Positions 38,101 through 48,282 are shown, numbered from the stretch's first letter. The stretch: DNA of 64,000 nucleotides from Paenibacillus jilunlii (GCF_900102965.1 NZ_FNGM01000024.1:34283-98282), one strand, 5' to 3'. The notes: a model not told the origin generated them from the sequence alone. Made by a program: numbers and translations.

Positions 38101-41100
38101 GGCAAAATCTGCTGTGTGGCATCCGGCAAATACACGGTGTGAAGCGCGGGATGCCTTTGAATCAGGATATTCAGGCATTGGTTCAGCCGGCGGATGTCCA
38201 GCTCTGTGGCAATCTCCAGATACGAGTGGGTCGAAACGCCGCCCAGTTCAAAATGGCTGCTTCTGCCCAGGTAATACGCCATTTGCACATTCGTTAATGG
38301 AAACGGTTCATGCCGGTTGGCAGGATCTGCAGCAATGGACGGCAATTCCTCCTCCCGCTCCTCTTGTAATGCCTCTTTGATGAAGTCCGCTATCCTCTCT
38401 ATCGTCTGCCGTTCAATAAAATGTGTAAACTGAAAGGACACCGGAAAACATTGGTTGATCTCATAAACGAGCTGCATGATTTGAATCGAATTTCCGCCCA
38501 TTTCAAAAAATCCGTCCTGCACACCGGCATCCCCGATACGCAGTACTTTCTTCCAGATTTCATGCAGCTTCGTCTCCACCTCACCCTGCGGCTGGCGTGC
38601 TCCGCTTGGTTGAACCAGAGTACCTGTTACAGGCGGCAGCGCCTTTACATCAAGCTTGCCGCTGATCATGAGGGGAATCTTGCCGATCTGCATAAAATGC
38701 TGCGGGATCATGTAGACCGGCAAAAACTTCAGCAAATACTCCCGGAGCTCCGCGCCCGAAATGGTGTGGGCTGCTGTATAATACGCAACCAGCATGGGTT
38801 CGTCCTGGGCATCCCGCTGGGCACGGACCACGGATTTTTCAATGGCGGGATGGGTATCGAGCTGCTGTTCAATCTCCGCCAGCTCAATGCGGTAGCCCCG
38901 GATTTTCACCTGAAAATCTGCTCTTCCCAAGTATTCAATCGTACCCTCTTCCGTCCACTTGGCCAGATCTCCCGTGCAATAGATTTTTTCACCGGGACGG
39001 TACGGATTATCAATAAACCTCCGGGCAGTCAGCTCCGGATTGTTCTGATACCCCCGCACAACACCGTGTCCGCCGATATACAGGATGCCGGGAACGCCTA
39101 TGGGCTGAGGCAGAAGCTCGTCATTGAGGATATAAACTTGTGTGTTCTTGACCGGTTTGCCGATATTTACGGGACCTGCCGTCACCTCTTGTGCCGTAGA
39201 CCAAATAGTCGTTTCCGTTGGGCCATAAAGGTTAAATATCCGTCCGCAATTCATGATGCTTCGCGCCTGCTCCGCCAAAGCCTGCGGCAAGGGCTCCCCT
39301 CCGATCAGCAAATACCGCAAGGAGCCCAGCGCCTTCGCCAGTTCTGAATCAGCGAGCAGGAGCTTCAGACGCGACGGTGTGGTTTGCATTACGCTGATCT
39401 CCGCTTGTTTTACTAAGGTGACCAATGCGTGTATATCTTTTTGCTGAAGCTCATCGGCAATGACCACCTGATATCCGGCTAACAGAGGCAGGATGCTTTC
39501 TAACCAGAAAATATCAAATGAAACGGTTGTTAACGATAAAAACGTCTCATCCTTCCCGAAGGACAGCATATCCGACATCGCCGATAAAAAATTCATTAAG
39601 GACCGGTGCTCCACCAGAATCCCTTTCGGCAAGCCGGTAGTTCCCGAAGTATACATGCAGTACGCCAGATTACGGTTGCTGTGTACGGGCGGCAATGGAA
39701 GGGGGGCACCCTGATCCATCTTCAAGCTGCGCATGTCCATGACAATACGATTTCCCTGATTTTCTACAGACGTGTTGGTCAAAATGACTTGAACCTGGGA
39801 GTCATCCAGCATATAAGCGATTCTATTCGCCGGAAGGCCCGGGTCAATAGGCAAATACGCCCCGCCGGCCTGTAATATGGCTAATATCCCGACGATCATA
39901 TCAACCGAACGCGTGGTGATGAGTGCAACGACCTGATCGGGACCGATTCCTTGTGCCCGCAAGGCGTGTGCCGTTTGCTGCGCCCGGCGGTCCAGTTCAT
40001 CGTACGTAATGCTCTGATCGCGGAACGTGACAGCCACCTGGTACGGATGCTCTTTCACCCTGGCGGCAAAAAGCTGATGAACGGTCAGATGCTCCGGATA
40101 CTCACCTGCAGTCTGGTTGAAGCGGTTAAGCAGCCGGTCCGTCTCTTGGTCATCGGGCAGATGAATCCGGCCGATCTTCTGCGCGGGGTGTTTCAGAACC
40201 TCCAGAAGAATGGTGCGGAAATATCGGATCAAGCGCATGACCGTTTCTCTCTTGAATAAGTCCGTCGCGTACTCCAAAGTGAAAACAAGCCCGCCTGCCC
40301 GCTCCTCGCCGTCCAGTGTCAGATCAAAGCGCGACGTTGTTGTCTTATACGGATAAGGCGTCATTTCCAGCTCATTCAGCTGGACCTGTCCGGCCTCTTG
40401 CTGCTTTACATTGGCATTTTGAAAAGCAAACATCACATCAAACAAAGGATTTCGTCCAAAGTCACGTGTAATTTGAAGCCGGCTGACAAGATCCTCAAAA
40501 GGATAATCCTGGTGCTCCAGCGCATTGGAAATGTTCGCTTTCATGGCATGCAGGATTTCAGCAAACGTCTGCTTGGTGGAAATCCGGCTTCTAATCGGTA
40601 GGGTATTCACAAACATGCCGATTACATGCTCGATATCACTGTGATTTCTTCCCGAGGTGGGCACGCCTACAATGATTTCTTCCTGATCGCTCAGCTTAGC
40701 CAGCATTATGTTCCAAACCGCAAACAATACCATATACAGTGTCGCTTCCTGCCCGGCCGCCAGCTGCTTAATTTCCAGTACCTGCTCTTTCGGGATGCTG
40801 AACATTTCCGCAGAGCCCTGGTAGGTCTTGAATGCCGGACGTGAATGGTCTGCAGGCAGATCGAGCAGCGGAATTTCCCCGGAGAACGTTTCCAGCCAAT
40901 AGGCCTCAGCGGCTTCATTGCTGACGTTCGCCGCATCATTCCGCCATTCCGCGTAATCCTTGTATTGTACAGCTAAAGGCGGCAAGGCGCTGACCTTCCC
41001 GTCATTCTGATACAGGGTAGTGAACTCGTCGATCAGGATGGCATTCGAGGTCCCGTCGGTGATGATATGATGAATATTAAACACAATAAGATGACGGTGT

Positions 41101-44100
41101 TCACTTTCCTTAAACACACCAATTTTCCATAACGGCGCTGCCGCCAGATCAAACACCTGTACCCATGCTTCAATGTGCTTATCCTTGACCGTTCCCTTGA
41201 TGTCCACAACATCAAGGGTCACCTGGACCTCTTCCTCAATCCATTGCATCCATTCCCCATCTATTCTCCGGAAGCAGGTCCGCAGGCTCTCATGTCTGCG
41301 AATCAGCTGACTCAGGCAAGCTTCCAATTTCCCGAAGTTCAAAGGCCCATTTACTTGCAGTGCAATAATATTGTTGTACTGTTTATTTTCCTTCTCCATT
41401 TGGCTGAGGAAATAGAGCCTTTTCTGTCCCGGAGTTAACGGATAACCCTCTTTTTGGGGTGCGCGCTTAATCTGGGCATAATTACTCCGGGTTGCTTCCT
41501 GGATGACACGGCTAATTTCACGGATCGTTGGTTTGTGGAAAAATGCAGGGAGCGGGAGCTTGACTCCAAGCTTTTTGAAGACCAATGATACGATGGTGAT
41601 CGCTTTAAGGGAATCGCCGCCCAATGCGAAGAAATCCTCATCGATGCCGATAGCGTCAATTCCCAGGACTGTGCTCCAGATATCCGCAATCTGCTGCTGC
41701 AGCCCGACTTCCGTGAGCAGGCTGCCGCTGCCAACTGCTGCAGGTGCAGCTTCCATGGCATGGGCAGCCGCCTCCTGCTCCAGAATGGCCTCCACATTGA
41801 TGTTGTTGCTCTCCTCCATCAATGCCGGCAAATCGAGCGCAGACACGATTACCCGGTTCATGCGGTTCTCCATAATATACCGGAACACATTGACACCTTG
41901 TTCTGTCGTGATCGCCTCGGCTTCAAACTGAAGGTCGTTGACCGCCTTGTGCAGGCTGCGGTTCTTCTCCATCGCTTTCACGGACATTCCGGCTTCCGCC
42001 CAGTCGTTCCAGTTAATCGTGGCTGTAAAGCCCTCCCGGTGCTGTAAGCGGTAGTGTACAAAGGCATCCAAAAATTCATTTGCCGCATTGTATCCCACCT
42101 GTCCGAACTTGCGGCCATAAATATAGTTGCCGATGGAGGAAAATAAAACAAAAAAGTCCAGCCTGCGGTTGCGGAAAAGCGTATCAAGCACGATGGTCCC
42201 TTTAACCTTGGGCAGCAGCACCTCGTCGGTCATCGCCTGTGTCCGTCTTTGAATGACTCCGGCATAATCTGCAACTCCAGCCGTGTGCAGGACCCCGGTT
42301 ATCGGTCCCAGCCGCGCTTCCGCCTGGTCAACCACCTGCTGCATGGCGCTGAAATCTGAGATATCGGCGCTATGCACCTCAATCACTGCCCCTGCCGCTT
42401 CCAGCGACCGGATGGTTCGAATGGTCCGGGTTACTTCTGCATCGTCCGGGCGATCCATCCATTGCTCCCATTCACCTTTCGGCGGAAATGCAGAACGGCC
42501 CACCAAAACCAGGCGGGCTGTGTACTGCGTGGCTAAATATTCCGCCAGCGCCAGGCCCATTCCTCCCAGCCCCCCTGTAATCATACAGACGAGATTTTCC
42601 TTAAATGGCGGAACCTTGCCAGGGCTGGCTAACAAAAGCGGCTTTTGGACCGATTCGATCCACCGGCTTTTCCCCCGGTATGCGACTTGCTTGTTCGGAA
42701 ACTCAAACTGGAATTCCCGGAGCATTTGCCGGGCCTGCTCTCTTTGCCGCGCGGCATCACCTTCCGCCAGCGGGAAATCCACATGGCAAACCTTGATATT
42801 CGGATATTCGTACGGAATAATTTTGCTGGCACCCAGCAGCAGCCCTTTCATGGAGCACAGCATTTCTTCCTGTGTTACTGAATACAATCCATTCGAAGCG
42901 ATCTGTAAGTGTACCTCTTGAGCAGCAGCCGCAGTGCCTAAGAATTGGACCAGACGCAAAATATGATGCAAAAACAATTGCTGGCCGATTTCGATATTAG
43001 CCAGCTCCGGCTCCATCGGTGAGGTGACCGTCCAGAGATAGCAGATGTGATCCGGAACCGCGTCCAGGCTATGATACAGCCGGTCCATCTCTTCGCTGCG
43101 CAGCGGATTCACCCTATAGTGATCTGCCGTAATTTGCTGGTAATGCTCTGCATGTTCAACCATAATGCAGCGGATCTGCTGCTGCTTGAGCAGATCGCCC
43201 AGCGCTTCTCCCAGACCGGTCGGGTCACAAAAAATGAACCAGACTGCATCCCTGGAGAGCATTCTGCCTTCATAGTTAGGAAGTGAGGCGCTTTCCCAGG
43301 CGGGGATATAAAACCACTTGCGGATATCGTCCCTATTTGCCGGGATACTGCCCTTCCCGGATGGAGGCCGATTGAGAAGCTGCTTAAGGTTGAACAGCTC
43401 TGTATCTACCGGGAATTCCTGGCGGTCAAAGGCATAAGTGGGCAAAGAGAGACGGTTCCGCTGCTCATGTTGGTATAATTCCCGCCATTTGATGTCCTTG
43501 CCGTACAGCCACAATGTACCTACAGCAGCCATAAGGGAGTATGTGTCCAGCTTGTCCAGGGCGATGATTTGGGGCTTAGCGGACTGTCTGTCCAAGAAGG
43601 GCTGTGCCCCATCGCCTGCGCCTAACACCAGCCAAATCTCCTCCTGCCGGGAAACCCTGCGGCCGGCCTCCGGCTGGTCCGTCCCGTAATCGTCCAGACT
43701 CAACAGAAAGGAACGGACAGCCTCTTCAAGCGAAAGCTCTCCCGACAGGCAGGCAGCGAGCCATTGACTTTTTCCTCTTCCGATCACAGCTTCCGGGTGC
43801 AATCCCCATTCGATGAACAACTTCCCTGCAGCATAATAGCTGCCAAACGCAAGCATTGGATTGTACTCACGTTTCCGCAGGTCCTCCGGCTTCAATGCAG
43901 CCCTGTCCGGAACCAGCCGGTTCATCATTCCCAGCGCCTGATTCAGGAAGCGGCGGGCACCGGGCTCCTCTTGATACAATTGCTCAAGTTCATCAAGCTC
44001 GCTGCCACTCCATACGTGCTGCGTAAAATCCGGGATCACAAAAATCACCGGAGAATTCTCCAATCCCGCCGTGCCTTCCTTTGTTGCCATTTCAGCAAAT

Positions 44101-45614
44101 TGAAGGACCCGTTGGCTCTTCCGGTTGATGAGGGCAACCTCGCGTATAGGAAAATGTTTTCTGCCGACTTGCAGTGTATATGCAATATCCGCGAGGCGAT
44201 TGGGTTCTGCTTTGGAATACCGCTCCAAATCCTTTTTGATCGCCGCCAAAGCCGACGGTGTTTTCGCTGAAACGGGAAGCAGCTGCCACTCCCGACCGGC
44301 GGAAGATTCCCGCAGGGGCGGTGCTTGCTCGACAATAATATGGGCGTTGGTTCCGCCGATGCCGAATGCGCTGATTCCGGCCCGCAAGGGCTCATTTTTG
44401 CAGGGCCATTCTGTCAGCCGGTCATTAATATAAAAGCCCTTTTCAATCACCTTCAACACCGGATTCGGCGTCTGAAAATGCAGAGATGGGGGGAGCATGT
44501 TATGTTTGAGCGCCAGAACTGTTTTGATGAAGGAAGCAATGCCTGCTGCGCTGTCCAGATGTCCAATATTTGTTTTGACCGAGCCGAGCGCACACGCATG
44601 TCTTCGCTCCGGGTTATAGCCCAGCTCCAAGGCTTCCAGTTCAATCGGGTCGCCCAGCGGCGTCCCTGTTCCGTGACATTCGATGTAATCGATGCTGTCC
44701 GGCGATACCTCAGCCAGCTTGAGCGCTGTCCGGATGACCTCTGCCTGCCCGATGGTGCTGGGGGCTGTAAATCCCGTTTTTTGCAGACCATCATTATTCA
44801 CTGCGGAGCCTTTGATGACCGCATAAATCTGGTCACCGTCATCAAGGGCATCCTGCAGACGCTTCAGGACGGCTACGCCCGCTCCATCTCCCCCCACAAT
44901 CCCTTTTCCATCGGCATCAAACGCCCGGCATGTCCCGTCGGGGGATAAGATCATGCCCTCCTGATATTCATAACCGCTTTTCTCAGGCAGGGTGACCGTG
45001 ACCCCGCCCGCCAAGGCGATATCGCACTCGCCGTTCAGCAGCGACTGCGCTGCCATATGCACGGCAACGAGAGAGGTGGAGCATGCTGTATAGATCGACA
45101 GGGCCGGGCCTTTGAGATTTAATTTGTGTGCGATCCGCAAGCTTAAATAGTCTTTATCCAGCAGTTGGGAGGCAGCCCAATGCCCTATGACCCCGCTTTT
45201 GCCGGACAGGCCCATAAGCCCTTCCCACATATGATTCGGAGATGCCCCCGCGAATAACCCGATAAGCTGCTGATCCGCCTCCGCCGCATAGCCGGCATCC
45301 TCCAAAGCCGTCCAAATACACTCATGAAACACTTTCATCTGCGGGTCCATCAGTTCTGCTTCCAGGGGGGTGTAGTCAAAAAAACGGGCATCAAAACAAT
45401 TGCCTGCTTCCAGATAGCCCTTTGCCTTGACATACTCTGCCTTAGCGGCCAAGCCGGGTTCTACTCCGGCGGCAACCAATTCCGGCTCACTAAAGGTCCG
45501 GACCGAATGAACGCCGTTCTTTAGATTGTCCCAGTATTCTGAAATGGTGCCTGCTCCCGGAAATCTGCCGGCAAGGCCAATGACTGCAATTTCCAAACCA
45601 CTGTAATTCTGCAC
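35106..45614 (-). CDS. Hybrid PKS-NRPS: KS-(inactive AT)-KR-ACP-C-A(Gly)-PCP-Cy-A(Cys)-PCP
   Basis: A 3502-residue megasynthase. KS about 5-430 (TACSTSL, ECHGTGTPLGD). AT remnant about 515-720 with Gly614 in GRGKSQ instead of the Ser of GHSxGE. KR (TGGLGGMG about 1006; GYNAAN). ACP Ser about 1334 (GGDSLKA). C about 1390-1810 (HHIITDGTS). A1 about 1840-2330 with code DILQLGLIWK, the known glycine code. PCP Ser about 2370. Next comes a heterocyclisation domain about 2438-2870 with DLLIMDAYS (DxxxxDxxS in place of HHxxxDG). A2 code is about DLYNLSCIWK, one change from the cysteine code DLYNLSLIWK. Last PCP Ser about 3423 (GINSLQI). The Cy-Cys module should close a thiazoline; I see no oxidase domain to make a thiazole. 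The C-terminal tail is basic. The start lies 11 bases after the Thr synthase stop. Confidence 0.95.
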   Translation of the reverse strand: MQNYSGLEIAVIGLAGRFPGAGTISEYWDNLKNGVHSVRTFSEPELVAAGVEPGLAAKAEYVKAKGYLEAGNCFDARFFDYTPLEAELMDPQMKVFHECIWTALEDAGYAAEADQQLIGLFAGASPNHMWEGLMGLSGKSGVIGHWAASQLLDKDYLSLRIAHKLNLKGPALSIYTACSTSLVAVHMAAQSLLNGECDIALAGGVTVTLPEKSGYEYQEGMILSPDGTCRAFDADGKGIVGGDGAGVAVLKRLQDALDDGDQIYAVIKGSAVNNDGLQKTGFTAPSTIGQAEVIRTALKLAEVSPDSIDYIECHGTGTPLGDPIELEALELGYNPERRHACALGSVKTNIGHLDSAAGIASFIKTVLALKHNMLPPSLHFQTPNPVLKVIEKGFYINDRLTEWPCKNEPLRAGISAFGIGGTNAHIIVEQAPPLRESSAGREWQLLPVSAKTPSALAAIKKDLERYSKAEPNRLADIAYTLQVGRKHFPIREVALINRKSQRVLQFAEMATKEGTAGLENSPVIFVIPDFTQHVWSGSELDELEQLYQEEPGARRFLNQALGMMNRLVPDRAALKPEDLRKREYNPMLAFGSYYAAGKLFIEWGLHPEAVIGRGKSQWLAACLSGELSLEEAVRSFLLSLDDYGTDQPEAGRRVSRQEEIWLVLGAGDGAQPFLDRQSAKPQIIALDKLDTYSLMAAVGTLWLYGKDIKWRELYQHEQRNRLSLPTYAFDRQEFPVDTELFNLKQLLNRPPSGKGSIPANRDDIRKWFYIPAWESASLPNYEGRMLSRDAVWFIFCDPTGLGEALGDLLKQQQIRCIMVEHAEHYQQITADHYRVNPLRSEEMDRLYHSLDAVPDHICYLWTVTSPMEPELANIEIGQQLFLHHILRLVQFLGTAAAAQEVHLQIASNGLYSVTQEEMLCSMKGLLLGASKIIPYEYPNIKVCHVDFPLAEGDAARQREQARQMLREFQFEFPNKQVAYRGKSRWIESVQKPLLLASPGKVPPFKENLVCMITGGLGGMGLALAEYLATQYTARLVLVGRSAFPPKGEWEQWMDRPDDAEVTRTIRTIRSLEAAGAVIEVHSADISDFSAMQQVVDQAEARLGPITGVLHTAGVADYAGVIQRRTQAMTDEVLLPKVKGTIVLDTLFRNRRLDFFVLFSSIGNYIYGRKFGQVGYNAANEFLDAFVHYRLQHREGFTATINWNDWAEAGMSVKAMEKNRSLHKAVNDLQFEAEAITTEQGVNVFRYIMENRMNRVIVSALDLPALMEESNNINVEAILEQEAAAHAMEAAPAAVGSGSLLTEVGLQQQIADIWSTVLGIDAIGIDEDFFALGGDSLKAITIVSLVFKKLGVKLPLPAFFHKPTIREISRVIQEATRSNYAQIKRAPQKEGYPLTPGQKRLYFLSQMEKENKQYNNIIALQVNGPLNFGKLEACLSQLIRRHESLRTCFRRIDGEWMQWIEEEVQVTLDVVDIKGTVKDKHIEAWVQVFDLAAAPLWKIGVFKESEHRHLIVFNIHHIITDGTSNAILIDEFTTLYQNDGKVSALPPLAVQYKDYAEWRNDAANVSNEAAEAYWLETFSGEIPLLDLPADHSRPAFKTYQGSAEMFSIPKEQVLEIKQLAAGQEATLYMVLFAVWNIMLAKLSDQEEIIVGVPTSGRNHSDIEHVIGMFVNTLPIRSRISTKQTFAEILHAMKANISNALEHQDYPFEDLVSRLQITRDFGRNPLFDVMFAFQNANVKQQEAGQVQLNELEMTPYPYKTTTSRFDLTLDGEERAGGLVFTLEYATDLFKRETVMRLIRYFRTILLEVLKHPAQKIGRIHLPDDQETDRLLNRFNQTAGEYPEHLTVHQLFAARVKEHPYQVAVTFRDQSITYDELDRRAQQTAHALRAQGIGPDQVVALITTRSVDMIVGILAILQAGGAYLPIDPGLPANRIAYMLDDSQVQVILTNTSVENQGNRIVMDMRSLKMDQGAPLPLPPVHSNRNLAYCMYTSGTTGLPKGILVEHRSLMNFLSAMSDMLSFGKDETFLSLTTVSFDIFWLESILPLLAGYQVVIADELQQKDIHALVTLVKQAEISVMQTTPSRLKLLLADSELAKALGSLRYLLIGGEPLPQALAEQARSIMNCGRIFNLYGPTETTIWSTAQEVTAGPVNIGKPVKNTQVYILNDELLPQPIGVPGILYIGGHGVVRGYQNNPELTARRFIDNPYRPGEKIYCTGDLAKWTEEGTIEYLGRADFQVKIRGYRIELAEIEQQLDTHPAIEKSVVRAQRDAQDEPMLVAYYTAAHTISGAELREYLLKFLPVYMIPQHFMQIGKIPLMISGKLDVKALPPVTGTLVQPSGARQPQGEVETKLHEIWKKVLRIGDAGVQDGFFEMGGNSIQIMQLVYEINQCFPVSFQFTHFIERQTIERIADFIKEALQEEREEELPSIAADPANRHEPFPLTNVQMAYYLGRSSHFELGGVSTHSYLEIATELDIRRLNQCLNILIQRHPALHTVYLPDATQQILPEVPEYHIYEYDLSGYAEEAKHKRIAEERDRMSHHIFNPNIWPLFEIVAFRSSPEESLLCISFDLLIMDAYSLEILQKEILALYADRSLQLEELSITFRDYIVGYQQMKTSKWYLEDKKYWLQKVEDFPLAPVLPLRTQPQHIKNPYFKRKSKHYSQQHWQQFKRISQNHNLTPSAVLCTVYAEVLANWSNQPQFGLNLTLFNRLPLHSDVDKLIGDFTSLLLLEVRMNPGASFWEKASNIQQVLMEALAHRHFDGIDVMREISKRRELGNKALMPIVFTSALFENGEDGGEAAEKQGEASDGEQSTNGITQTSQVYLDNQVALIHGKMVINWDYISELFDPAVMDAMFEQYLSRIDAIMDSREERGFPAVPASDYASIQAYNHTEEPIPSKTLHGLFEEAVHQTPYAVAIEADHASITYKELDDRADKVAGCLRSLGVSTGDRVGVIARKEIATFINILGILKSGAAYVPIDPEYPQERVDYIRNHSQCKLVLETDYYEKNYRGQHSAEPQHRAHLPESLAYVIYTSGSTGNPKGVMISHQAACNTVQDINRKFQVNAEDRMLGISSLCFDLSVYDIFGAFAAGATLVLVKDQKDIRQLAATLSAQKITIWNSVPAIMDRVGSEIRAQGIYQENLDLRLVLLSGDWIPLHLPETVKQLFPEAKLISCGGATESSIWSIYYPIDEVMPQWTSIPYGMPLANQRFYVLNQQMDYCPLEVPGELYIGGSGVANGYLNDPDKTSHSFIHHPELGYIYRTGDYGVLHRDGCMEFLGRKDQQIKVGGYRIELGEVEAQLQRCDGVRQAVVLAADGEEKRLGAYLIPASPSADQAAFINEVRARIAKVLPEYMIPHYFVVLEQIPLTANGKMDVQALLKLQPAGNKQTSAYAAPCNEVEESIVNIFKELLEADQVGTLDNFFEMGINSLQIAMINNKLKQEFQKEIPLLTLFEYANIHALAGYLSGNDQNEPDDMPQEQILTRNQGRERMKQRSAKRRGQTDSE

Positions 45615-45624
45615 GCTATCACCC

Positions 45625-48276
45625 CTACTTCTTCAACAGACGTAATTTTTGCCTTCTTGCCCGTTTGCCTTCCTCGATGGAAGCTTCTCTTGAATCGGCA
45701 CTAAGTTCCGTCACAGGGCTGTCGGCCTTGAGCACCTTAGCCAGCATACTTATCGTCGGGTAGGTAAACAAGGTGATCACCGGCACCTCTTGACCCAATT
45801 CTTCTGACAATGCTTTGCTGATCGTGATTACATCAAACGACGTTCCGCCCAGATCGAAGATGGTCGAATGCACACCGATGCGGTCCATTCTGAGGATAGT
45901 TTTCCAAATCTCCGCGATTCTGTGCTCCATCTCCGTGCCTGGCGGGGTCAACACCCCTTTTACCTGCTGCCTGAGCTCAAGGGTATTTAGCTGGCCATAG
46001 TCTACTTTTCCATTGAGTGTTAACGGGACCTTTGAAATCGGCAGCAGGACGGAAGGGATCATATAATCGCTTATACGCGTTTGCAGATATTGCCTGATTT
46101 CCACTGGATCGAATGCGTCTTCCCGCCCCTCCTTGATCACCACATAGGCAACCAGGATTTGGGCCGTTGGTTCAATCTCCCGTACCGACACCACAGCTTC
46201 CTTGATGGACTCTACCGTCAGGAGGTGGGCGGAGATTTCGTCAAGTTCGATGCGGAACCCCCTTATCTTCACCTGGTTGTCCCTGCGCCCCGCATACTCC
46301 ATTTCACCGCTTGGCAGATATCTGCCCAGATCACCGGTCCGGTAAAGACGTATCCAACGGTCCACAAGCTTGCAGGTTCGGAATCTGTCTTCGGTCAATT
46401 CCGCCCGATTCATATAACCACGTGCTACCCCTTCGCCGCCAACCCATATTTCTCCGACAGTTCCAATAGGGACTTGCTCATGCTGCTGATTGAGAATATA
46501 GACCTGTACTGTTGAAAAAGGCACACCGATGTTATTCTGATTCGATTGGATCTGCTCTGTGCCGATTTCTTTAAAGGTTGTATGTACCGTCGTTTCGGTA
46601 ATCCCATACATGTTGATGATTCTGGTGTCAGGGTACTTCGCTCTCCAGGCTTCCAGCTTGCCCGGCTGCAAAGCCTCTCCGCCAAGAATCACATAACGTA
46701 AACTCAGCTTCTCCCCGGTATCTCCCAGCTCTTCTTGCATGAATTGGTAGAAGGAGGATGGCGTCTGGTTGAATACGGTTACGTGCTCGTTTCGCAGCTC
46801 CTGCACAACGTACCGGTAATCTTTCTTGAGCAGCTTCGGAATCAGCAGCAGCTTGCCGCCATGCAGCAATGCGCCGAAAATTTCCCACACGGAAAAATCA
46901 AAGCCAAACGAATGAAAAAGTGTCCATGTATCCTGGCAGGTGAAATCAAACCTGTTATGTTCATGAAAAAATAGCCGGACGACATTCCGGTGTTCGATCA
47001 TGACACCCTTGGGATTTCCTGTAGTGCCGGAAGTATAAATGATATAGGCCAAGTCGTTAGGATGAATGACATGCTCCAGGTTGGAACCGGAATACTGCTC
47101 CAGCTTGGGGTCATCGAGAAAAATCACCTCACAGCTTTCGCCGGTCCCTGGCGGCAATGAAAGCGATTGAACCGTTAGAATCTGCCCGGCCTGACTGTCC
47201 TTCAGAATATAGTCTATCCTTTGTGCCGGGAGGTCCGGGTCGATGGGCAAATATGCGCCTCCCGCCTTAAGGACCGCCATTATGCCGATGATCATTTCCA
47301 GGGAAGGCGGCAGGATCAAGGCTACAACCGATTCGGCTGTTACGCCAAGCCGGCGCAGATGATGGGCCGCTTGATTCGATTTGCGGTTCAGCTCTTGGTA
47401 GGACAAGCGCTCAGCCGCAAATACTGCCGCCGTATGGTTCGGATATTTAGCAGCACATTCCTCAAAGAGGCCCGGGATCGTTGCTTCTTCCGGAAAGTCC
47501 GCAGCTGTGGCATTGCTGTGTTCGAGGATTTGCCGGTCCTTCTCTGTCAGAATCGAAAGCTCCTGCACAGTGCTGTGCAAGTCTGCAAGCGACCGCTCCA
47601 GCAGCACATGGAAATGCTCCAGCAATTGGTTGACCGTATCGGCACTGTAGACCGAAGCATTGAAGCGGATTTCACCCTGGAGCAAGCTCTCCTCCCTTTG
47701 GACGATCATTGTGAAATTGGACAGGGTTCCGGATAAATACTGCTCGTCCTGGATGTTGCTCACAATCACGGAAACATCCAATACATCGGATGCTAAGCCT
47801 GCCTGCTTCAACATGAGCCCGAACGGATAGTTTTGGTGCCGGGCGGCTTCGGAAACACTCTGCTTCATTAAGGAAATCAAGTCAATCAGCCGCATCTCAT
47901 TCTGAAGCTGTACCCGAATCGGGAGGACGGTATTAATGAAATCCTCTTCATTGTGCTGCCGGTAAATGCTTGTGCCAAGCACGATATCCGTTTGTCCCGA
48001 ATACTTGAACAGCCACACGGAAGTGAATGCCAGCAGCAGCACATGCAGCCGGGCATCGGAGTCATTGCTGATCTGCACCAGCTTCCGGGCATGGACGGGG
48101 TCCAGTGAAAAGGGGATGGTCTCCATATGGCCTTCCTGATGGCGGTCTTTATGAGGTTCATAGGGAAAGTGACTTTTGTCAGGCAGGCCGGCCAGCTTGT
48201 GCAGCCAGTATTGATGTTCCTTCTTGTACACATCATTCAAGTACGGCACATTTGTGAAGAAATTACCTTTCACCAT
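45625..48276 (-). CDS. NRPS module: half C domain-A(Thr)-PCP
   Basis: About 883 residues. The first 250 match only the C-terminal lobe of a condensation domain; the N-lobe with HHxxxDG is absent. A domain about 270-770 (IYTSGTTGNPKG; GITETTVH) has code DFWNIGMVHK, the known threonine code. PCP Ser about 809 (GGTSFDV). The basic tail (GKRARRQKLRLLKK) probably docks to the next PKS. Bond formation to Thr must use the complete C domain at the end of the preceding synthase, leaving the extra half lobe as an interface or a scar of gene splitting. The start is ATG 48276, 7 bases after AAAGGAG; an overlapping TTG at 48309 is possible but poorly placed. Confidence 0.94.
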   Translation of the reverse strand: MVKGNFFTNVPYLNDVYKKEHQYWLHKLAGLPDKSHFPYEPHKDRHQEGHMETIPFSLDPVHARKLVQISNDSDARLHVLLLAFTSVWLFKYSGQTDIVLGTSIYRQHNEEDFINTVLPIRVQLQNEMRLIDLISLMKQSVSEAARHQNYPFGLMLKQAGLASDVLDVSVIVSNIQDEQYLSGTLSNFTMIVQREESLLQGEIRFNASVYSADTVNQLLEHFHVLLERSLADLHSTVQELSILTEKDRQILEHSNATAADFPEEATIPGLFEECAAKYPNHTAAVFAAERLSYQELNRKSNQAAHHLRRLGVTAESVVALILPPSLEMIIGIMAVLKAGGAYLPIDPDLPAQRIDYILKDSQAGQILTVQSLSLPPGTGESCEVIFLDDPKLEQYSGSNLEHVIHPNDLAYIIYTSGTTGNPKGVMIEHRNVVRLFFHEHNRFDFTCQDTWTLFHSFGFDFSVWEIFGALLHGGKLLLIPKLLKKDYRYVVQELRNEHVTVFNQTPSSFYQFMQEELGDTGEKLSLRYVILGGEALQPGKLEAWRAKYPDTRIINMYGITETTVHTTFKEIGTEQIQSNQNNIGVPFSTVQVYILNQQHEQVPIGTVGEIWVGGEGVARGYMNRAELTEDRFRTCKLVDRWIRLYRTGDLGRYLPSGEMEYAGRRDNQVKIRGFRIELDEISAHLLTVESIKEAVVSVREIEPTAQILVAYVVIKEGREDAFDPVEIRQYLQTRISDYMIPSVLLPISKVPLTLNGKVDYGQLNTLELRQQVKGVLTPPGTEMEHRIAEIWKTILRMDRIGVHSTIFDLGGTSFDVITISKALSEELGQEVPVITLFTYPTISMLAKVLKADSPVTELSADSREASIEEGKRARRQKLRLLKK

Positions 48277-48282
48277 ACCCCA

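Noticed and set aside
38421..39347. Long plus-strand open frame of about 308 codons
   Set aside because: It lies entirely opposite the Gly/Cys synthase, shows no family motifs or ribosome site, and the minus-strand reading has a full set of conserved NRPS motifs.
43455..44065. AT remnants as sequencing or assembly errors
   Set aside because: Four separate stubs are in frame, keep hydrophobic core segments, and differ from one another in the lost Ser position, so a shared artefact is unlikely.
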